Notes under the pieces: generated by a model
Told to the model about the DNA's origin: nothing
Databases searched by the model: none
What the model saw: the letters and a program-made list of their open reading frames with translations, nothing else
Program-made: the position numbers and the translations under genes
DNA from: an uncultured Prevotellaceae bacterium
Lineage (GTDB): Bacteria; Bacteroidota; Bacteroidia; Bacteroidales; Bacteroidaceae
Reading direction: 5' to 3'
DNA: 64,000 nucleotides
Assembly: GCA_900318685.1 (NCBI GenBank)
Contig: ONLL01000017.1
Location: 1 to 64,000 of the forward strand
In this document: positions 27,493 to 36,874 of the stretch, piece after piece
Layout of the letters: every line of letters starts with the position of its first letter
How positions within the stretch are numbered: the stretch's first letter is position 1

Positions 27493-28796
27493 TGTTGTGA
27501 TGTTTTGTCGTTAATGACTATTGCTGAATAGCGGCGTGGATAGCGCAGCATGATGGCCAGCAGTGCTGCCACGCCGATGGCTACGGGATAGTAGAGCGAG
27601 GGTAGAATCTCGATGGGATTGATGGCTGCCAGTCCTGCTGCCATCAGCATCTGTGCCCCATAGGGGATGAGTCCCTGTACCGTGCACGAGAATGTGTCGA
27701 GCAGTGAGGCGCACTTGCGAGGATCAAGCTGGTACTTCCGGCCTATCTGTCGGGCTATGCCCCCAACGGTGATGATGCTGACAGTATTGTTGGCCGTACA
27801 GAGGTTGACAATGCTCACCAATGCTGCAATCGACAGCTCTGCACCACGCTTGCCACTGATGTGACGTGTCAGCCGCTCGATGATGAAATCGATGCCTCCG
27901 TTGTGTTTGATCACCTCCAACAGTCCTCCTGCCAGCATCGTGATGACGATGAGCTCACCCATACCCTTGATACCGTCGCCCATGGCCTGCATCCACACGA
28001 ACACATCGCTGAAGCCACCTGTCAGCAGTCCAATGATGCCGGCAAGGATGATGCCCAGTGTGAGCACGACCATCACATGAAGACCAAATATGGCTGTCAC
28101 CAGCACTACTAGATAGGGCAGTACTTTGCTGAACTCCACCTCAGGGATATTGGCAGGCGAAGTGATGCCTTGGCCCATGAACACATATAATATTAGCACC
28201 ACTATGGCTGCGGGCACTACGATAAACGAGTTGACTCGGAACTTGTCGCTCAGCTTGCAGCCTTGTGTCTGGGTGGCGATGATGGTGGTGTCGGAGATGA
28301 ACGAGAGGTTATCGCCAAAGAACGAGCCACCAACGACTGCGGCTACCAACATTGCCGTCGATGCTCCCGTCTGTAGTGCCACACCAGCAGCGATAGGTGT
28401 GAGTGCCACGATGGTGCCAACGCTGGTGCCGATGGACAGCGAGATGAAACATGCGGCCAGAAACAGTCCTGCCAGCATCATCTCAGCCGGCAGCAGCGAC
28501 AGCGTCAGGTTGACTGTAGCATCGATGCTTCCCATCACCTTTGCTGAGTTGGCAAAGGCGCCTGCCAGCACAAAGATCCATATCATCAGCATCATCTGAC
28601 TCGACCCAGCTCCTCGGCTGAACACCGTGATGCGTCGCCTCAGTGAGCCGCGGGTGATAGTGATGGCATAGACCGATGCCGTAAGGAAGCCCACAGTGAT
28701 GGGCACACGATAGAAATCGCCTGCAATGATGCTGGTGACGAGGTACAGCGTGATGAACACTGCCAGTGGCGACAATGCTATGAGCCCTCTCTTCAA
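27489..28796 (-). CDS. nhaC: NhaC-family Na+/H+ antiporter-like transporter
   Basis: 435 residues with about eleven membrane helices. Family-typical segments: ACFISLSIGTSVGTIVALTP, VVGGSFFGDNLSFISDTTI and CTANNTVSIITVGGIARQI. Usually exchanges sodium and protons, but NhaC relatives also move organic substrates. It starts six bases after uxaA, so it is probably in the same transcript and may serve sugar-acid import; that is inference. Confidence 0.85.
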   Translation of the reverse strand: MKRGLIALSPLAVFITLYLVTSIIAGDFYRVPITVGFLTASVYAITITRGSLRRRITVFSRGAGSSQMMLMIWIFVLAGAFANSAKVMGSIDATVNLTLSLLPAEMMLAGLFLAACFISLSIGTSVGTIVALTPIAAGVALQTGASTAMLVAAVVGGSFFGDNLSFISDTTIIATQTQGCKLSDKFRVNSFIVVPAAIVVLILYVFMGQGITSPANIPEVEFSKVLPYLVVLVTAIFGLHVMVVLTLGIILAGIIGLLTGGFSDVFVWMQAMGDGIKGMGELIVITMLAGGLLEVIKHNGGIDFIIERLTRHISGKRGAELSIAALVSIVNLCTANNTVSIITVGGIARQIGRKYQLDPRKCASLLDTFSCTVQGLIPYGAQMLMAAGLAAINPIEILPSLYYPVAIGVAALLAIMLRYPRRYSAIVINDKTSQQ

Positions 28797-28801
28797 CCCG
28801 T

Positions 28802-30298
28802 CTATAGTGTTACGCCGTTCTTGAATATGGCTATCTCGCGGTAATCGTTCTCCTCATTGCGGGCATGCTCGCCGCTGGCTACGCTGAGCACTTTGTCGAT
28901 GAACTCAGGTAGCAACTCCTGCATGCTGCGTCCCTCAATGAGCTGACCGGCATTGAAGTCCACCCACTGCTGCTTGCGTGCTGCCAGCGTGGGATTCGTG
29001 GCAATCTTCATGGTCGGAACGAACGTGCCGAAAGGTGTGCCGCGTCCTGTGGTAAAGAGCACCAGATGGCAGCCGCACGATGCCAGTGCAGTAGCAGCCA
29101 CGAGATCGTTACCAGGTGCTGAGAGCAAATTCAGACCATGAGCCTTCAGACGGTCGCCATATTCGAGGACACCCGTCACAGGAGCACGTCCGCACTTCTG
29201 GGTGCATCCCAGAGCCTTGTCCTCCAGGGTGGAGATGCCGCCGGCTTTGTTGCCTGGCGAAGGATTCTCACCCACAGGTTCGCCGTGCGAAAGGAAGTAC
29301 TCCTTGAAGTTGTTGATCATGTCGACAGTCTGCTGGAAAAGCTCAGGCGTGGTGCAACGGTTCATCAGAATGGTCTCGGCACCAAACATCTCAGGCACCT
29401 CCGTCAGCACGCTTGTTCCTCCTTGGGCCACAAGCCAGTCGCTCAGCTCGCCCACCAGCGGATTGGCGGTGATGCCGCTGAAGCCATCACTGCCGCCACA
29501 TTTCAGTCCTACGCGCAAAGCTGACACGGGTACATCCTCGCGCTGGTCCTGACGGGCTATGGCATAGAGCTCACGCAGTACCTGCATGCCTGCCTCCACC
29601 TCGTCACCGTCCACCTTCTGCGTCACCAGCAGTCGGATGCGGTCGTGGTCATAGTCACCCAACATGGTCATGAAATCATCGGGCTGGTTGTTCTCGCAGC
29701 CCAGTCCCAGCACCAGCACGGCTCCTGCATTGGGATGCAGCACGATGTCGCGCAGCACCTTACGGGTATTCTCATGGTCACCCGACAGCTGCGAACAGCC
29801 GTAGTTGTGGTGCCAGCAATAGATATTGTCGATGCCCTCACAGCCAGTCTCCTCACGCATCTGCCGAGCCAATCGCTCAGCGATGCCGTTCACACAGCCC
29901 ACGGTAGGGACGATCCACAGTTCATTCCTGATGCCTACGTCACCGTTCTTCCTGCGATAGCCCTTGAAGGTTCTGTTCTCTTTGGCGATGTTAAGCTGTT
30001 CGTCGACAGGCTCATACGAATACTCCAGAGTACCCTTGAGGTTGGTCTGCAGGTTGTTCTCGTTCACCCATTCGCCGGCTTTCATATCCTGGCGTGCATG
30101 TCCGATGGGATAGCCGTATTTAATAATGTTCTCGCCTGTGCGAACGTCCTTGATGAGTACTTTGTGTCCAGCAGGCGTGTCCTGAAGGATGGTGATGTCC
30201 TTGCCGTCAATGCTGATGATGTCGCCTTGCTGCTTAGGCTGCAGGCACACCACCACCGAGTCGGCGGGATTGATCTTTAAGAAAGTAGCTTGTTCCAT
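28802..30298 (-). CDS. uxaA: Altronate dehydratase
   Basis: 498 residues. Converts D-altronate to 2-keto-3-deoxygluconate in galacturonate breakdown. N-terminal SAF-like domain (about residues 10-85: AGHKVLIKDVRTGENIIKYG with YPIGHARQDMKAGEWV) and the catalytic part with GYRRKNGDVGIRNELWIVPT, HNYGCSQLSGDHENT, GLKCGGSDGFSGITANP and TTGRGTPFGTFVPTMKI. The other galacturonate genes (uxaC, uxaB, kdgK, eda) are not in this window. Confidence 0.92.
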   Translation of the reverse strand: MEQATFLKINPADSVVVCLQPKQQGDIISIDGKDITILQDTPAGHKVLIKDVRTGENIIKYGYPIGHARQDMKAGEWVNENNLQTNLKGTLEYSYEPVDEQLNIAKENRTFKGYRRKNGDVGIRNELWIVPTVGCVNGIAERLARQMREETGCEGIDNIYCWHHNYGCSQLSGDHENTRKVLRDIVLHPNAGAVLVLGLGCENNQPDDFMTMLGDYDHDRIRLLVTQKVDGDEVEAGMQVLRELYAIARQDQREDVPVSALRVGLKCGGSDGFSGITANPLVGELSDWLVAQGGTSVLTEVPEMFGAETILMNRCTTPELFQQTVDMINNFKEYFLSHGEPVGENPSPGNKAGGISTLEDKALGCTQKCGRAPVTGVLEYGDRLKAHGLNLLSAPGNDLVAATALASCGCHLVLFTTGRGTPFGTFVPTMKIATNPTLAARKQQWVDFNAGQLIEGRSMQELLPEFIDKVLSVASGEHARNEENDYREIAIFKNGVTL

Positions 30299-30332
30299 TG
30301 TATAGTGTTTAGGTTTGATGTTTCTTGCTTGA

Positions 30333-31403
30333 TTACCCGATGTTCATGCGCCGGTAGAACTCGATGTTCTCTTTGGTCAGCAGTTCGATGGGCATATAGT
30401 TCACAGGAGTCACCTCCTTGCGCAGGACGATGGCCTGGAAGAGGGTGTTGATGCACGAATAGCCTTGCATGTAGGCATGCTGTGCGATGAGGAAGGAGAT
30501 GCTGCCCTGCCTGACGCATTCAGCGTTCTTAGGCACCATATCGTAGCCCATGATCTGCACGTTGCGACGGTTGGTGCGCAGCAGGAACTGTCCTACGAGG
30601 TGTGCCTTCGAGTTGAAGGTGATGCAGTGATGCACCTGAGGATGGGTGGTGAAGAAGTTCTCGAGGATCACGTCAAACTCCTCGCGGGTGCCTCCCAGTG
30701 GCAGGTTCACCTCCGTAATCTTGATTTCAGGGAAGTGGTCCTTCATATAGTGACGGAAGCCCGTCTCACGGTTGTTCTGCTGCTTCGAGCCGATGTGTCC
30801 GTCCTTGAGCTGTTTCATCAGCATGATCTCCTCTTCCTTCGAGGCGATGAGCATCAGCATGCGTGCTGCGAAATAGCCGCTCTGGAACGAATCCTGTCCG
30901 TAGAATGCCAGTGGCTTCAGGTCGGGCAGGTACGAGTCGAGCAGTATGAAGGGGATGGAAAGGTTGGTCAACTGATCAGTAAATTCGCGCGTCAGCTCGA
31001 GCTTCGCAGGCACCACGATCACGCCGTCGGGCTTTGCCTTCAGGCACTCTTGTGTAGCCTCCTGGAATGACTCGCCATTGAACCGCTCATAATAGACCAT
31101 TTGCAGTGACACATGAAAGTCGCGCAGAAGCTGCGTTGCAGCATTCACGCCTTCCTCTATCTCTTCCCAGTAGGCCTCGCTGGTATGCTGGGGGATGATG
31201 CAACAGAAGTTGTAATTACGGTTGTATGCTAGCGCTGAAGCATAGACATTGGGCTCATAGTCCATCTCTTCGAGTGCCTTCTCCACTTTCTCCAGCGCCT
31301 TCTTCGATACATTGGGACGCTTATGCAATACACGGTCAACAGTGCCCACCGAGACCCCTGCCCGAAGGGCAATATCCTTGATTCTAATCTTGTCGAATGC
31401 CAT
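30333..31403 (-). CDS. LacI-family transcriptional regulator
   Basis: 356 residues. N-terminal helix-turn-helix with the LacI hinge (IKDIALRAGVSVGTVDRVLH, RPNVSKKALEKVEKALEEM) and a periplasmic-binding-protein-like sensor domain of about 290 residues. The start at 31403 is chosen because an ATG 21 bp upstream overlaps the -7 box at 31422-31429. It is the first gene of the lacI-uxaA-nhaC string (34 bp before uxaA), so it is probably a sugar-acid sensor and regulates its own operon. Confidence 0.85.
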   Translation of the reverse strand: MAFDKIRIKDIALRAGVSVGTVDRVLHKRPNVSKKALEKVEKALEEMDYEPNVYASALAYNRNYNFCCIIPQHTSEAYWEEIEEGVNAATQLLRDFHVSLQMVYYERFNGESFQEATQECLKAKPDGVIVVPAKLELTREFTDQLTNLSIPFILLDSYLPDLKPLAFYGQDSFQSGYFAARMLMLIASKEEEIMLMKQLKDGHIGSKQQNNRETGFRHYMKDHFPEIKITEVNLPLGGTREEFDVILENFFTTHPQVHHCITFNSKAHLVGQFLLRTNRRNVQIMGYDMVPKNAECVRQGSISFLIAQHAYMQGYSCINTLFQAIVLRKEVTPVNYMPIELLTKENIEFYRRMNIG

Positions 31404-31421
31404 AACAATCTTTTCTTGGTG

Positions 31422-31429
31422 CAAAGTTA
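31422..31429 (-). promoter_or_regulatory. -7 box of the lacI-uxaA operon
   Basis: TAACTTTG on the minus strand, 18 bases before the regulator start; no good -33 box, which fits a regulated promoter. Nearby 31459-31477 contains the plus-strand block TAGTTAAAAGGAGTTAAAG seen in variant form before other genes. Confidence 0.5.
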
Positions 31430-31482
31430 CATTTTTTTGAGCAGTTAATGGGGCGAAAGGTAGTTAAAAGGAGTTAAAGGCC

Positions 31483-31512
31483 TTGAGTTATTACCTGAAA
31501 TGTGTAACTTTG
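31483..31512 (+). promoter_or_regulatory. tamL promoter
   Basis: TTG (31483-31485), 19 bp, TAACTTTG (31505-31512). The ATG at 31522 is nine bases later, so the transcript should be nearly leaderless. Confidence 0.75.
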
Positions 31513-31521
31513 CACATCGAA

Positions 31522-33768
31522 ATGCGCAGAACACCAATCATAGTAGCTGTATTGTGGTGTGCGATGCTCCTTTGGGCATCGTGCAGCACGACGCGCTACG
31601 TGCCTGACGGACAGTCGCTGCTGCATGCAGTCAAGGTGAGGACGATGGGTGAATATCGTGACGTGAATACGGCCAATCTGCGCAACTATGTGCGACAGAC
31701 ACCCAACTCACGCTGGTTCTCGTTTATGCCGCTGCCCTTGTACACTTATTCTCTCTCAGGCAGCGACAGCTCACGATGGGTCAACCGCACACTCCGCTCA
31801 GTTGGCGAGGCTCCCGTCATCTTCGACACACTGAAGGCAGAGCTCTCGCGTAGCGACCTTCGCCAGCAGCTGCGCAATGAAGGCTTCCTTCAGGCTGACG
31901 TGGCCTATGAGACGCGCCGGCACGGCAAGAAGACCGACATCACCTATTGGCTCTTGCCAGGACAGCCTTACTTCGTTCATCATATTACCTACGACATCAG
32001 CGATCCTTCCATCGCCCGCATGCTGGAGGGCGACAGCACCCGCCGCCTGCTGCACGAGGGTATGCGTTTTGATGTCAGCCGACTCGATGCCGAGCGCAAG
32101 CGTATCACAACGCTGCTCACCGATAGTGGCTACTATCGTTTTCACAATGAGTTCATCACCTATCAGGCCGACACCATCGGAGGGTCGCATCTCATCGACC
32201 TCACCCTGCGTCTCTCGCTCTTCCGACAGAACAATCGTCCTGACACGCTGCACACCCGCTACCGTATGCGGCACATCAGCTATGCCAGCGGCGATCCTTC
32301 CGACAGCCGTCTGCACCTGCGTCAGCATGTGCTCGACGAGTGTACGCACCTCTATGCCGGACAGCCTTATTCAGCTTCAGGACTTCGCAACACCTACAAC
32401 CACTTCGGCCGTCTGCAGGCAGTGAAATACACCAATATCTCGCTGACGCCTGTGTCGCCCGATGTCTTGTCAACGCTGGATCAGTCGACTGGATGGCTCG
32501 ACTGCAACGTGCAGATACAAACCAACAAACCGTCGACCATCAGCTTCCAGCCGGAAGGCACCAACACCGCTGGCGATCTGGGAGCTGCGGCATCGCTTAC
32601 CTATCAGAATCGCAACCTCTTCCGAGGCAGCGAGGTGCTCAGTGTCGAGCTGCGTGGAGCCTACGAGGCCATACGAGGGCTGGAGGGATATTCCAACCAG
32701 AACTTCACTGAGTATTCGCTGGAGGCACGCCTGCAGTTTCCCCGTTTCATAGCCCCTTGGCTCAGCCACAACCTGCGCCATAAGATGAATGCCACCAGCG
32801 AGGTGTCGCTGCTCTACGACCTGCAGGACCGTCCTGAGTTCCATCGGCGGGTGCTCTCAGCAGCCTGGCGCTATCGCTGGAACCTGCCCGACCACTACGG
32901 ACGTTTCCTGCTCGACATGCTCGACCTCAACTATGTATTCATGCCCTGGATCTCTCACACCTTCCGCAATGAATACCTCGACAGTGAGACTTCGCGCAAT
33001 GCCATCCTCCGCTATAACTACGAAGACCTGTTCATCACCAAGCTAGGCTTTGGCTATTCCTATGCCAAGGGACCGCTGGCGCTGAAGACTAACATCGAGA
33101 CTTCGGGCAACATCCTCTCGTTGGGCTCGCGTGTCTTCTCTACTGACAAGGACCGTGATGGACACTACCGTCTGTTCAATATTGCCTTTGCACAGTATGT
33201 GAAGGGCGACATCGACCTCACGCGCTCCTTCGACATCGACCAGAACAATAAGATGGTGCTCCACCTGGGCTTCGGCATTGCCTATCCTTATGGCAACTCC
33301 AGTGTGCTGCCCTTTGAGAAGCGCTATTTCTCGGGTGGTGCCAACAGCATGCGCGGATGGAGCGTACGCTCACTGGGGCCAGGCAAATACAAGGAACGTG
33401 ACGGGCGCATCAACTTCATCAACCAGACAGGCGACATGAAGCTCGACCTCAATGCCGAGTATCGCACTCACCTCTTCTGGAAGCTCGATGGTGCTGCATT
33501 CATCGATGCAGGAAATATCTGGACATTGCGTGAGTACGACATACAGCCTGGAGGACAGTTCTCGCTGAAGGACTTTCCCAGTCAGCTTGCCGTCAGCTAC
33601 GGATTGGGCCTGCGTTTCAACATGGGCTATTTCATCCTCCGCTTCGACCTGGGCATGAAGGCTGTCAATCCTGCCTATGAGGAATATGAGGACGAGCACT
33701 ATCCCATCCTGCACCCCCGCTTCAGCCGCGACTATGCTTTCCACTTTGCCGTAGGACTGCCGTTCTGA
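31522..33768 (+). CDS. tamL: TamA/BamA-superfamily outer-membrane lipoprotein (TamL-like)
   Basis: 748 residues. Lipoprotein signal with Cys21 in LLWASCSTTRYVPDG, then POTRA-like repeats (QQLRNEGFLQADVAYETRRHG, RKRITTLLTDSGYYRFHNEF) and a C-terminal Omp85 barrel with the GGANSMRGWSVRSLG motif (the R-G-[WF] lid-lock region) and a terminal HFAVGLPF. Bacteroidetes encode such lipidated TamA versions, which act in outer-membrane protein insertion. No tamB gene is next to it. An in-frame TTG 13 codons upstream lies in the promoter and is not used. Confidence 0.85.
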   Translation: MRRTPIIVAVLWCAMLLWASCSTTRYVPDGQSLLHAVKVRTMGEYRDVNTANLRNYVRQTPNSRWFSFMPLPLYTYSLSGSDSSRWVNRTLRSVGEAPVIFDTLKAELSRSDLRQQLRNEGFLQADVAYETRRHGKKTDITYWLLPGQPYFVHHITYDISDPSIARMLEGDSTRRLLHEGMRFDVSRLDAERKRITTLLTDSGYYRFHNEFITYQADTIGGSHLIDLTLRLSLFRQNNRPDTLHTRYRMRHISYASGDPSDSRLHLRQHVLDECTHLYAGQPYSASGLRNTYNHFGRLQAVKYTNISLTPVSPDVLSTLDQSTGWLDCNVQIQTNKPSTISFQPEGTNTAGDLGAAASLTYQNRNLFRGSEVLSVELRGAYEAIRGLEGYSNQNFTEYSLEARLQFPRFIAPWLSHNLRHKMNATSEVSLLYDLQDRPEFHRRVLSAAWRYRWNLPDHYGRFLLDMLDLNYVFMPWISHTFRNEYLDSETSRNAILRYNYEDLFITKLGFGYSYAKGPLALKTNIETSGNILSLGSRVFSTDKDRDGHYRLFNIAFAQYVKGDIDLTRSFDIDQNNKMVLHLGFGIAYPYGNSSVLPFEKRYFSGGANSMRGWSVRSLGPGKYKERDGRINFINQTGDMKLDLNAEYRTHLFWKLDGAAFIDAGNIWTLREYDIQPGGQFSLKDFPSQLAVSYGLGLRFNMGYFILRFDLGMKAVNPAYEEYEDEHYPILHPRFSRDYAFHFAVGLPF

Positions 33769-33832
33769 CGAGATGGGAGATGAAAGATGAGTGCACTCTC
33801 TGGAATAGATAAAAAATATTAAGTAAGGGAAA

Positions 33833-33860
33833 TAACTCCTAACTCCTAACCCCTAACTCC
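33833..33860. repeat. Heptanucleotide array TAACTCC x4
   Basis: Four 7-bp units in phase from 33833: TAACTCC, TAACTCC, TAACCCC, TAACTCC, then TATTTTT. It lies between tamL and the YycJ-like gene, just before that gene's -7 box. Confidence 0.6.
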
Positions 33861-33871
33861 TATTTTTTTAT

Positions 33872-33879
33872 TACCTTTG
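33872..33879 (+). promoter_or_regulatory. -7 box of the YycJ-like gene
   Basis: TACCTTTG, 22 bases before the ATG. The -33 position holds a T-run instead of TTTG. Confidence 0.55.
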
Positions 33880-33901
33880 CAGTCAAATTGAACACCAAAC
33901 C

Positions 33902-34705
33902 ATGCTGGGATTTATCTCTTTTGGCAGCGGAAGCAGTGGAAACTGCTATTTTTTATATACAGAAAACGACGGTCTGATGATCGACGCTGGCATCGGCATA
34001 CGTACTCTGAAGAAGTATTTCAGGGACTTCGGGCTGGCGATGAACTCCGTTCATCATCTGATCATTACCCACGATCATGCCGATCATATCAAGTGCGTGG
34101 GCAGCATCAGTCATGAGCTGCACCTTCCTGTCTATGCCACCGAATTGGTGCACAAGGGCATCGATCATAACTACTGCGTCACACGTAAGGTCAATCCTGC
34201 CGACCGTCATCTCGTAGAGCCTCGGCATCCTATGCAGCTGGGCGACTTCCTCGTCACTCCTTTCTCTGTGCCTCACGACAGCAGCGACAACGTGGGCTAT
34301 ATGATCGAGGTGCAGGGCCACACATTCTGTATCATCACCGATGCAGGTGAGGTGACTGAGGAAATGGGCACTTACATCGAGCAGGCCAACTATCTGGTCA
34401 TCGAGGCCAATCACGACACTGAGATGCTGATGAACGGTCCCTATCCTGCACATCTCAAGGGACGCATCAACAGTACTACGGGCCACCTCAACAACAAAGC
34501 CTGCGGCGAAGCCATCGCTCAGCACATGACTGAGCAGTTGAAGTCGGTATGGCTCTGTCATCTCTCCGAGGAGAACAACCATCCTGAACTGGCACGTAAG
34601 ACCGTCGAGGCTATCCTCCGCGGCTACGGCATCATCGCCGGTAAGGACTTTCAGTTGGAGGTCCTCAAGCGCACGATGCCTACTGGCATCTTCCAGCTAT
34701 TGTAG
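33902..34705 (+). CDS. MBL-fold metallohydrolase, YycJ/WalJ-like
   Basis: 267 residues. FGSGSSGNCYFL at the N-terminus, the metal-binding THDHADH (HxHxDH, about residue 58), SVPHDSSDNVGY, ITDAGEVTEEM, EANHD and a late histidine in WLCHLSEENNHPELA. This is the YycJ branch of the metallo-beta-lactamase fold, reported as a DNA exonuclease or cell-wall-linked protein in Firmicutes; the substrate here is unknown. It is followed within seven bases by a 9-bp repeat array. Confidence 0.85.
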   Translation: MLGFISFGSGSSGNCYFLYTENDGLMIDAGIGIRTLKKYFRDFGLAMNSVHHLIITHDHADHIKCVGSISHELHLPVYATELVHKGIDHNYCVTRKVNPADRHLVEPRHPMQLGDFLVTPFSVPHDSSDNVGYMIEVQGHTFCIITDAGEVTEEMGTYIEQANYLVIEANHDTEMLMNGPYPAHLKGRINSTTGHLNNKACGEAIAQHMTEQLKSVWLCHLSEENNHPELARKTVEAILRGYGIIAGKDFQLEVLKRTMPTGIFQLL

Positions 34706-34711
34706 CTTTAG

Positions 34712-34790
34712 CCGGCATTTCCGGATAATCCGGCTAATCCGGAAAGCCCGGACAACCCGGACAACCCAGAACCTCCGGTCATTCCGGATC
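34712..34790. repeat. 9-bp phased CCGG array
   Basis: Nine CCGG cores (one is CCAG) start at 34712, 34721, 34730, 34739, 34748, 34757, 34766, 34775 and 34784, exactly nine bases apart. Flanking bases vary (TAAT, CAAC, CATT). It starts seven bases after the stop of the YycJ-like gene. A similar array lies at 51570-51645. Confidence 0.75.
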
Positions 34791-34799
34791 TCCATCAAA

Positions 34800-34831
34800 A
34801 AAAGCTGTGCCTCATCCGAGACACAGCTTTT
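34800..34831. terminator. Bidirectional terminator between the YycJ-like gene and rpsA
   Basis: AAAAGCTGTG (34800-34809) pairs with CACAGCTTTT (34822-34831), with a further CTC/GAG pair inside; A-run on one side and T-run on the other serve both convergent genes. Confidence 0.8.
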
Positions 34832-34838
34832 AAAATAT

Positions 34839-34871
34839 CCCCTCCACAGGAGAAGGAGGGGGTAGGGTGGG
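34839..34871. repeat. Dispersed G/C-strand repeat, copy 1
   Basis: CCCCTCC, a short loop, GGAGGGGG, then TAGGGTGGG. The same pattern occurs at 37594-37624, 38442-38477 and 49165-49229, each time at a gene 3' end. This copy ends six bases before the rpsA stop. Confidence 0.6.
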
Positions 34872-34877
34872 TTTACT

Positions 34878-36668
34878 TTATTCGCCCTTCTCCATCTGAG
34901 CCTTCAGCTGAGCCAGTACGTCGAGGTCACCCAGAGAGGTGCTGGCAGCAACGTTCTCAATCTTTGGAGTGTCGTCCTTCTTGGCGGCACGGGGAGTGGC
35001 AGAAGCCTTGCGGGCAGCACGCTTCTCTTCACGCTGCACATCCTCGAAGGTGCGGCTGTGGCTGAGGATGATGCGCTTGCTCTCCTTGTTGAACTCGATC
35101 ACCTTGAAAGGCAGAACCTCGTTCAGCTGAGCCTGCGTGTTGTCCTCCTTCACCAGGTGCTTAGGAGTAGCGAAGCCCTCGACATTCTCCTCGAGCTGCA
35201 CCACGGCACCCTTCTCGAGCATTTCGATGATCTTACCCTCATGGACGCTGCCAACGGCATACTTGTCCTCGAAGGCATCCCAAGGATTGTCCTCAAGCTG
35301 CTTGTGACCCAGCGACAGACGGCGATTCTCCTTGTCGATATCGAGCACGACAACGTCGATAGCCTCGCCAACCTTCGTGAACTCTGAGGGGTGCTTCACC
35401 TTCTTCGTCCAGCTCAGGTCGCTGATGTGGATCAGACCGTCGACACCTTCCTCCAGCTCTACAAACACGCCGAAGTTGGTGAAGTTGCGGACCTTAGCAG
35501 TATGCTTCGAACCAACGGGGTACTTCACGTCGATAGCTTCCCATGGATCTTCCTTCAGCTGCTTGATGCCCAGCGACATCTTGCGCTCGTCGCGGTCCAG
35601 AGTGAGGATCACAGCCTCCACCTCGTCGCCAACTTTCAGGAACTCCTGAGCGCTGCGCAGGTGCTGGCTCCACGACATCTCGCTGACGTGGATCAGACCC
35701 TCGACACCAGGCTGAACCTCTACGAATGCACCGTAGTCGGCGATGACAACCACCTTGCCGGTGATCTTGTCGCCCACCTTCAGGTTCTTGTCGAGAGCAT
35801 CCCAAGGATGAGGAGTGAGCTGCTTCAGACCCAGAGCGATGCGCTTCTTCTCCTCGTCGAAGTCGAGGATAACAACATTGATCTTCTGGTCGAGCTCGAC
35901 AACCTTCTTCGGATCGTCGACGCGGCCCCAGCTCAGGTCGGTGATATGGATGAGTCCGTCCACACCGCCCAGGTCGACGAATACGCCGTACGAGGTGATG
36001 TTCTTCACGGTACCCTCCAGGATCTGGCCCTTCTCCAGCTTTGAGATAATCTCCTGCTTCTGAGCCTCGAGCTCCTGCTCGATGAGAGCCTTGTGCGAAA
36101 CGACCACATTGCGGAACTCCTGGTTGATCTTCACCACCTTGAACTCCATCGTCTTACCAACGAACTGGTCGTAGTCGCGTATGGGATGAACGTCAATCTG
36201 CGAGCCGGGCAGGAAGGCCTCGATGCCGAACACGTCGACGATCATACCACCCTTTGTGCGGCACTTGATGAAGCCCTGGATCACCTGCTGCTCGTCGAGA
36301 GCCTCATTCACGCGATCCCAAGCCTTCGACAGGCGTGCCTTCTTGTGAGAAAGCAGCAGCTGACCCTTGCGGTCCTCAGCGCTCTCCACGTAGACCTCCA
36401 CCACGTCGCCCTCTTTCAGGTCGGGGTTGTAGCGGAATTCAGCGGCGGGGATGATACCATCGCTCTTGTAGCCAATGTTGACAACAACTTCTTTCTTGTC
36501 AACGCTGATGACCTTGCCATCCACAACCTGATGGTCGGCCACCTTGTTCAGGGTTTCGTCGTAGGCCTTGTCAAGCTCTTCCTTGCTTACATTGGCCACG
36601 GTGCCTTTTTCAAACTCGTCCCAGTCAAAGTCCTGCAACGGCTGAACGTTCTTTGTTAATTCTGACAT
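34878..36668 (-). CDS. rpsA: 30S ribosomal protein S1
   Basis: 596 residues with six S1 (OB-fold) domains, e.g. VVDGKVISVDKKEVVVNIGY (about residue 48), EGTVKNITSYGVFVDLGGV, TGKVVVIADYGAFVEVQPG and TAKVRNFTNFGVFVELEEG, then a Lys/Ala-rich C-terminal tail. S1 brings mRNA to the 30S subunit. It matters especially in Bacteroidetes, where Shine-Dalgarno use is weak. The leader is about 70 bases and contains AT-rich sequence. Confidence 0.95.
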   Translation of the reverse strand: MSELTKNVQPLQDFDWDEFEKGTVANVSKEELDKAYDETLNKVADHQVVDGKVISVDKKEVVVNIGYKSDGIIPAAEFRYNPDLKEGDVVEVYVESAEDRKGQLLLSHKKARLSKAWDRVNEALDEQQVIQGFIKCRTKGGMIVDVFGIEAFLPGSQIDVHPIRDYDQFVGKTMEFKVVKINQEFRNVVVSHKALIEQELEAQKQEIISKLEKGQILEGTVKNITSYGVFVDLGGVDGLIHITDLSWGRVDDPKKVVELDQKINVVILDFDEEKKRIALGLKQLTPHPWDALDKNLKVGDKITGKVVVIADYGAFVEVQPGVEGLIHVSEMSWSQHLRSAQEFLKVGDEVEAVILTLDRDERKMSLGIKQLKEDPWEAIDVKYPVGSKHTAKVRNFTNFGVFVELEEGVDGLIHISDLSWTKKVKHPSEFTKVGEAIDVVVLDIDKENRRLSLGHKQLEDNPWDAFEDKYAVGSVHEGKIIEMLEKGAVVQLEENVEGFATPKHLVKEDNTQAQLNEVLPFKVIEFNKESKRIILSHSRTFEDVQREEKRAARKASATPRAAKKDDTPKIENVAASTSLGDLDVLAQLKAQMEKGE

Positions 36669-36740
36669 TTTTAATTAAAATTTGTTTGTTAAATTAATAA
36701 AGTTGGACATTATGTGAATTGTGATTTACATAAAGCGGCC

Positions 36741-36778
36741 GCAAAGGTACTCAAAATCTTTGAGAGTGAGACCTTTGC
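36741..36778. promoter_or_regulatory. rpsA promoter inside nested palindromes
   Basis: The minus-strand -7 box TACCTTTG (36742-36749) is the left arm of an inverted repeat GCAAAGGT (36741-36748) / ACCTTTGC (36771-36778). Inside it is a second perfect palindrome CTCAAA-atc-TTTGAG. No -33 box at standard spacing. It may be an operator for growth-rate or S1 autogenous control. Confidence 0.5.
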
Positions 36779-36845
36779 AGCCTTTATAAATCCGTTATTT
36801 AAGAATCTTTAACTACCTCGGGGCTCTTTATTACCCGATTTGTCG

Positions 36846-36853
36846 TACCTTTG
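36846..36853 (+). promoter_or_regulatory. -7 box of the DUF308 gene
   Basis: TACCTTTG, 21 bases before the ATG; the -33 element is not recognisable. Confidence 0.5.
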
Positions 36854-36874
36854 CACCATCATTCATAAAAAAGT

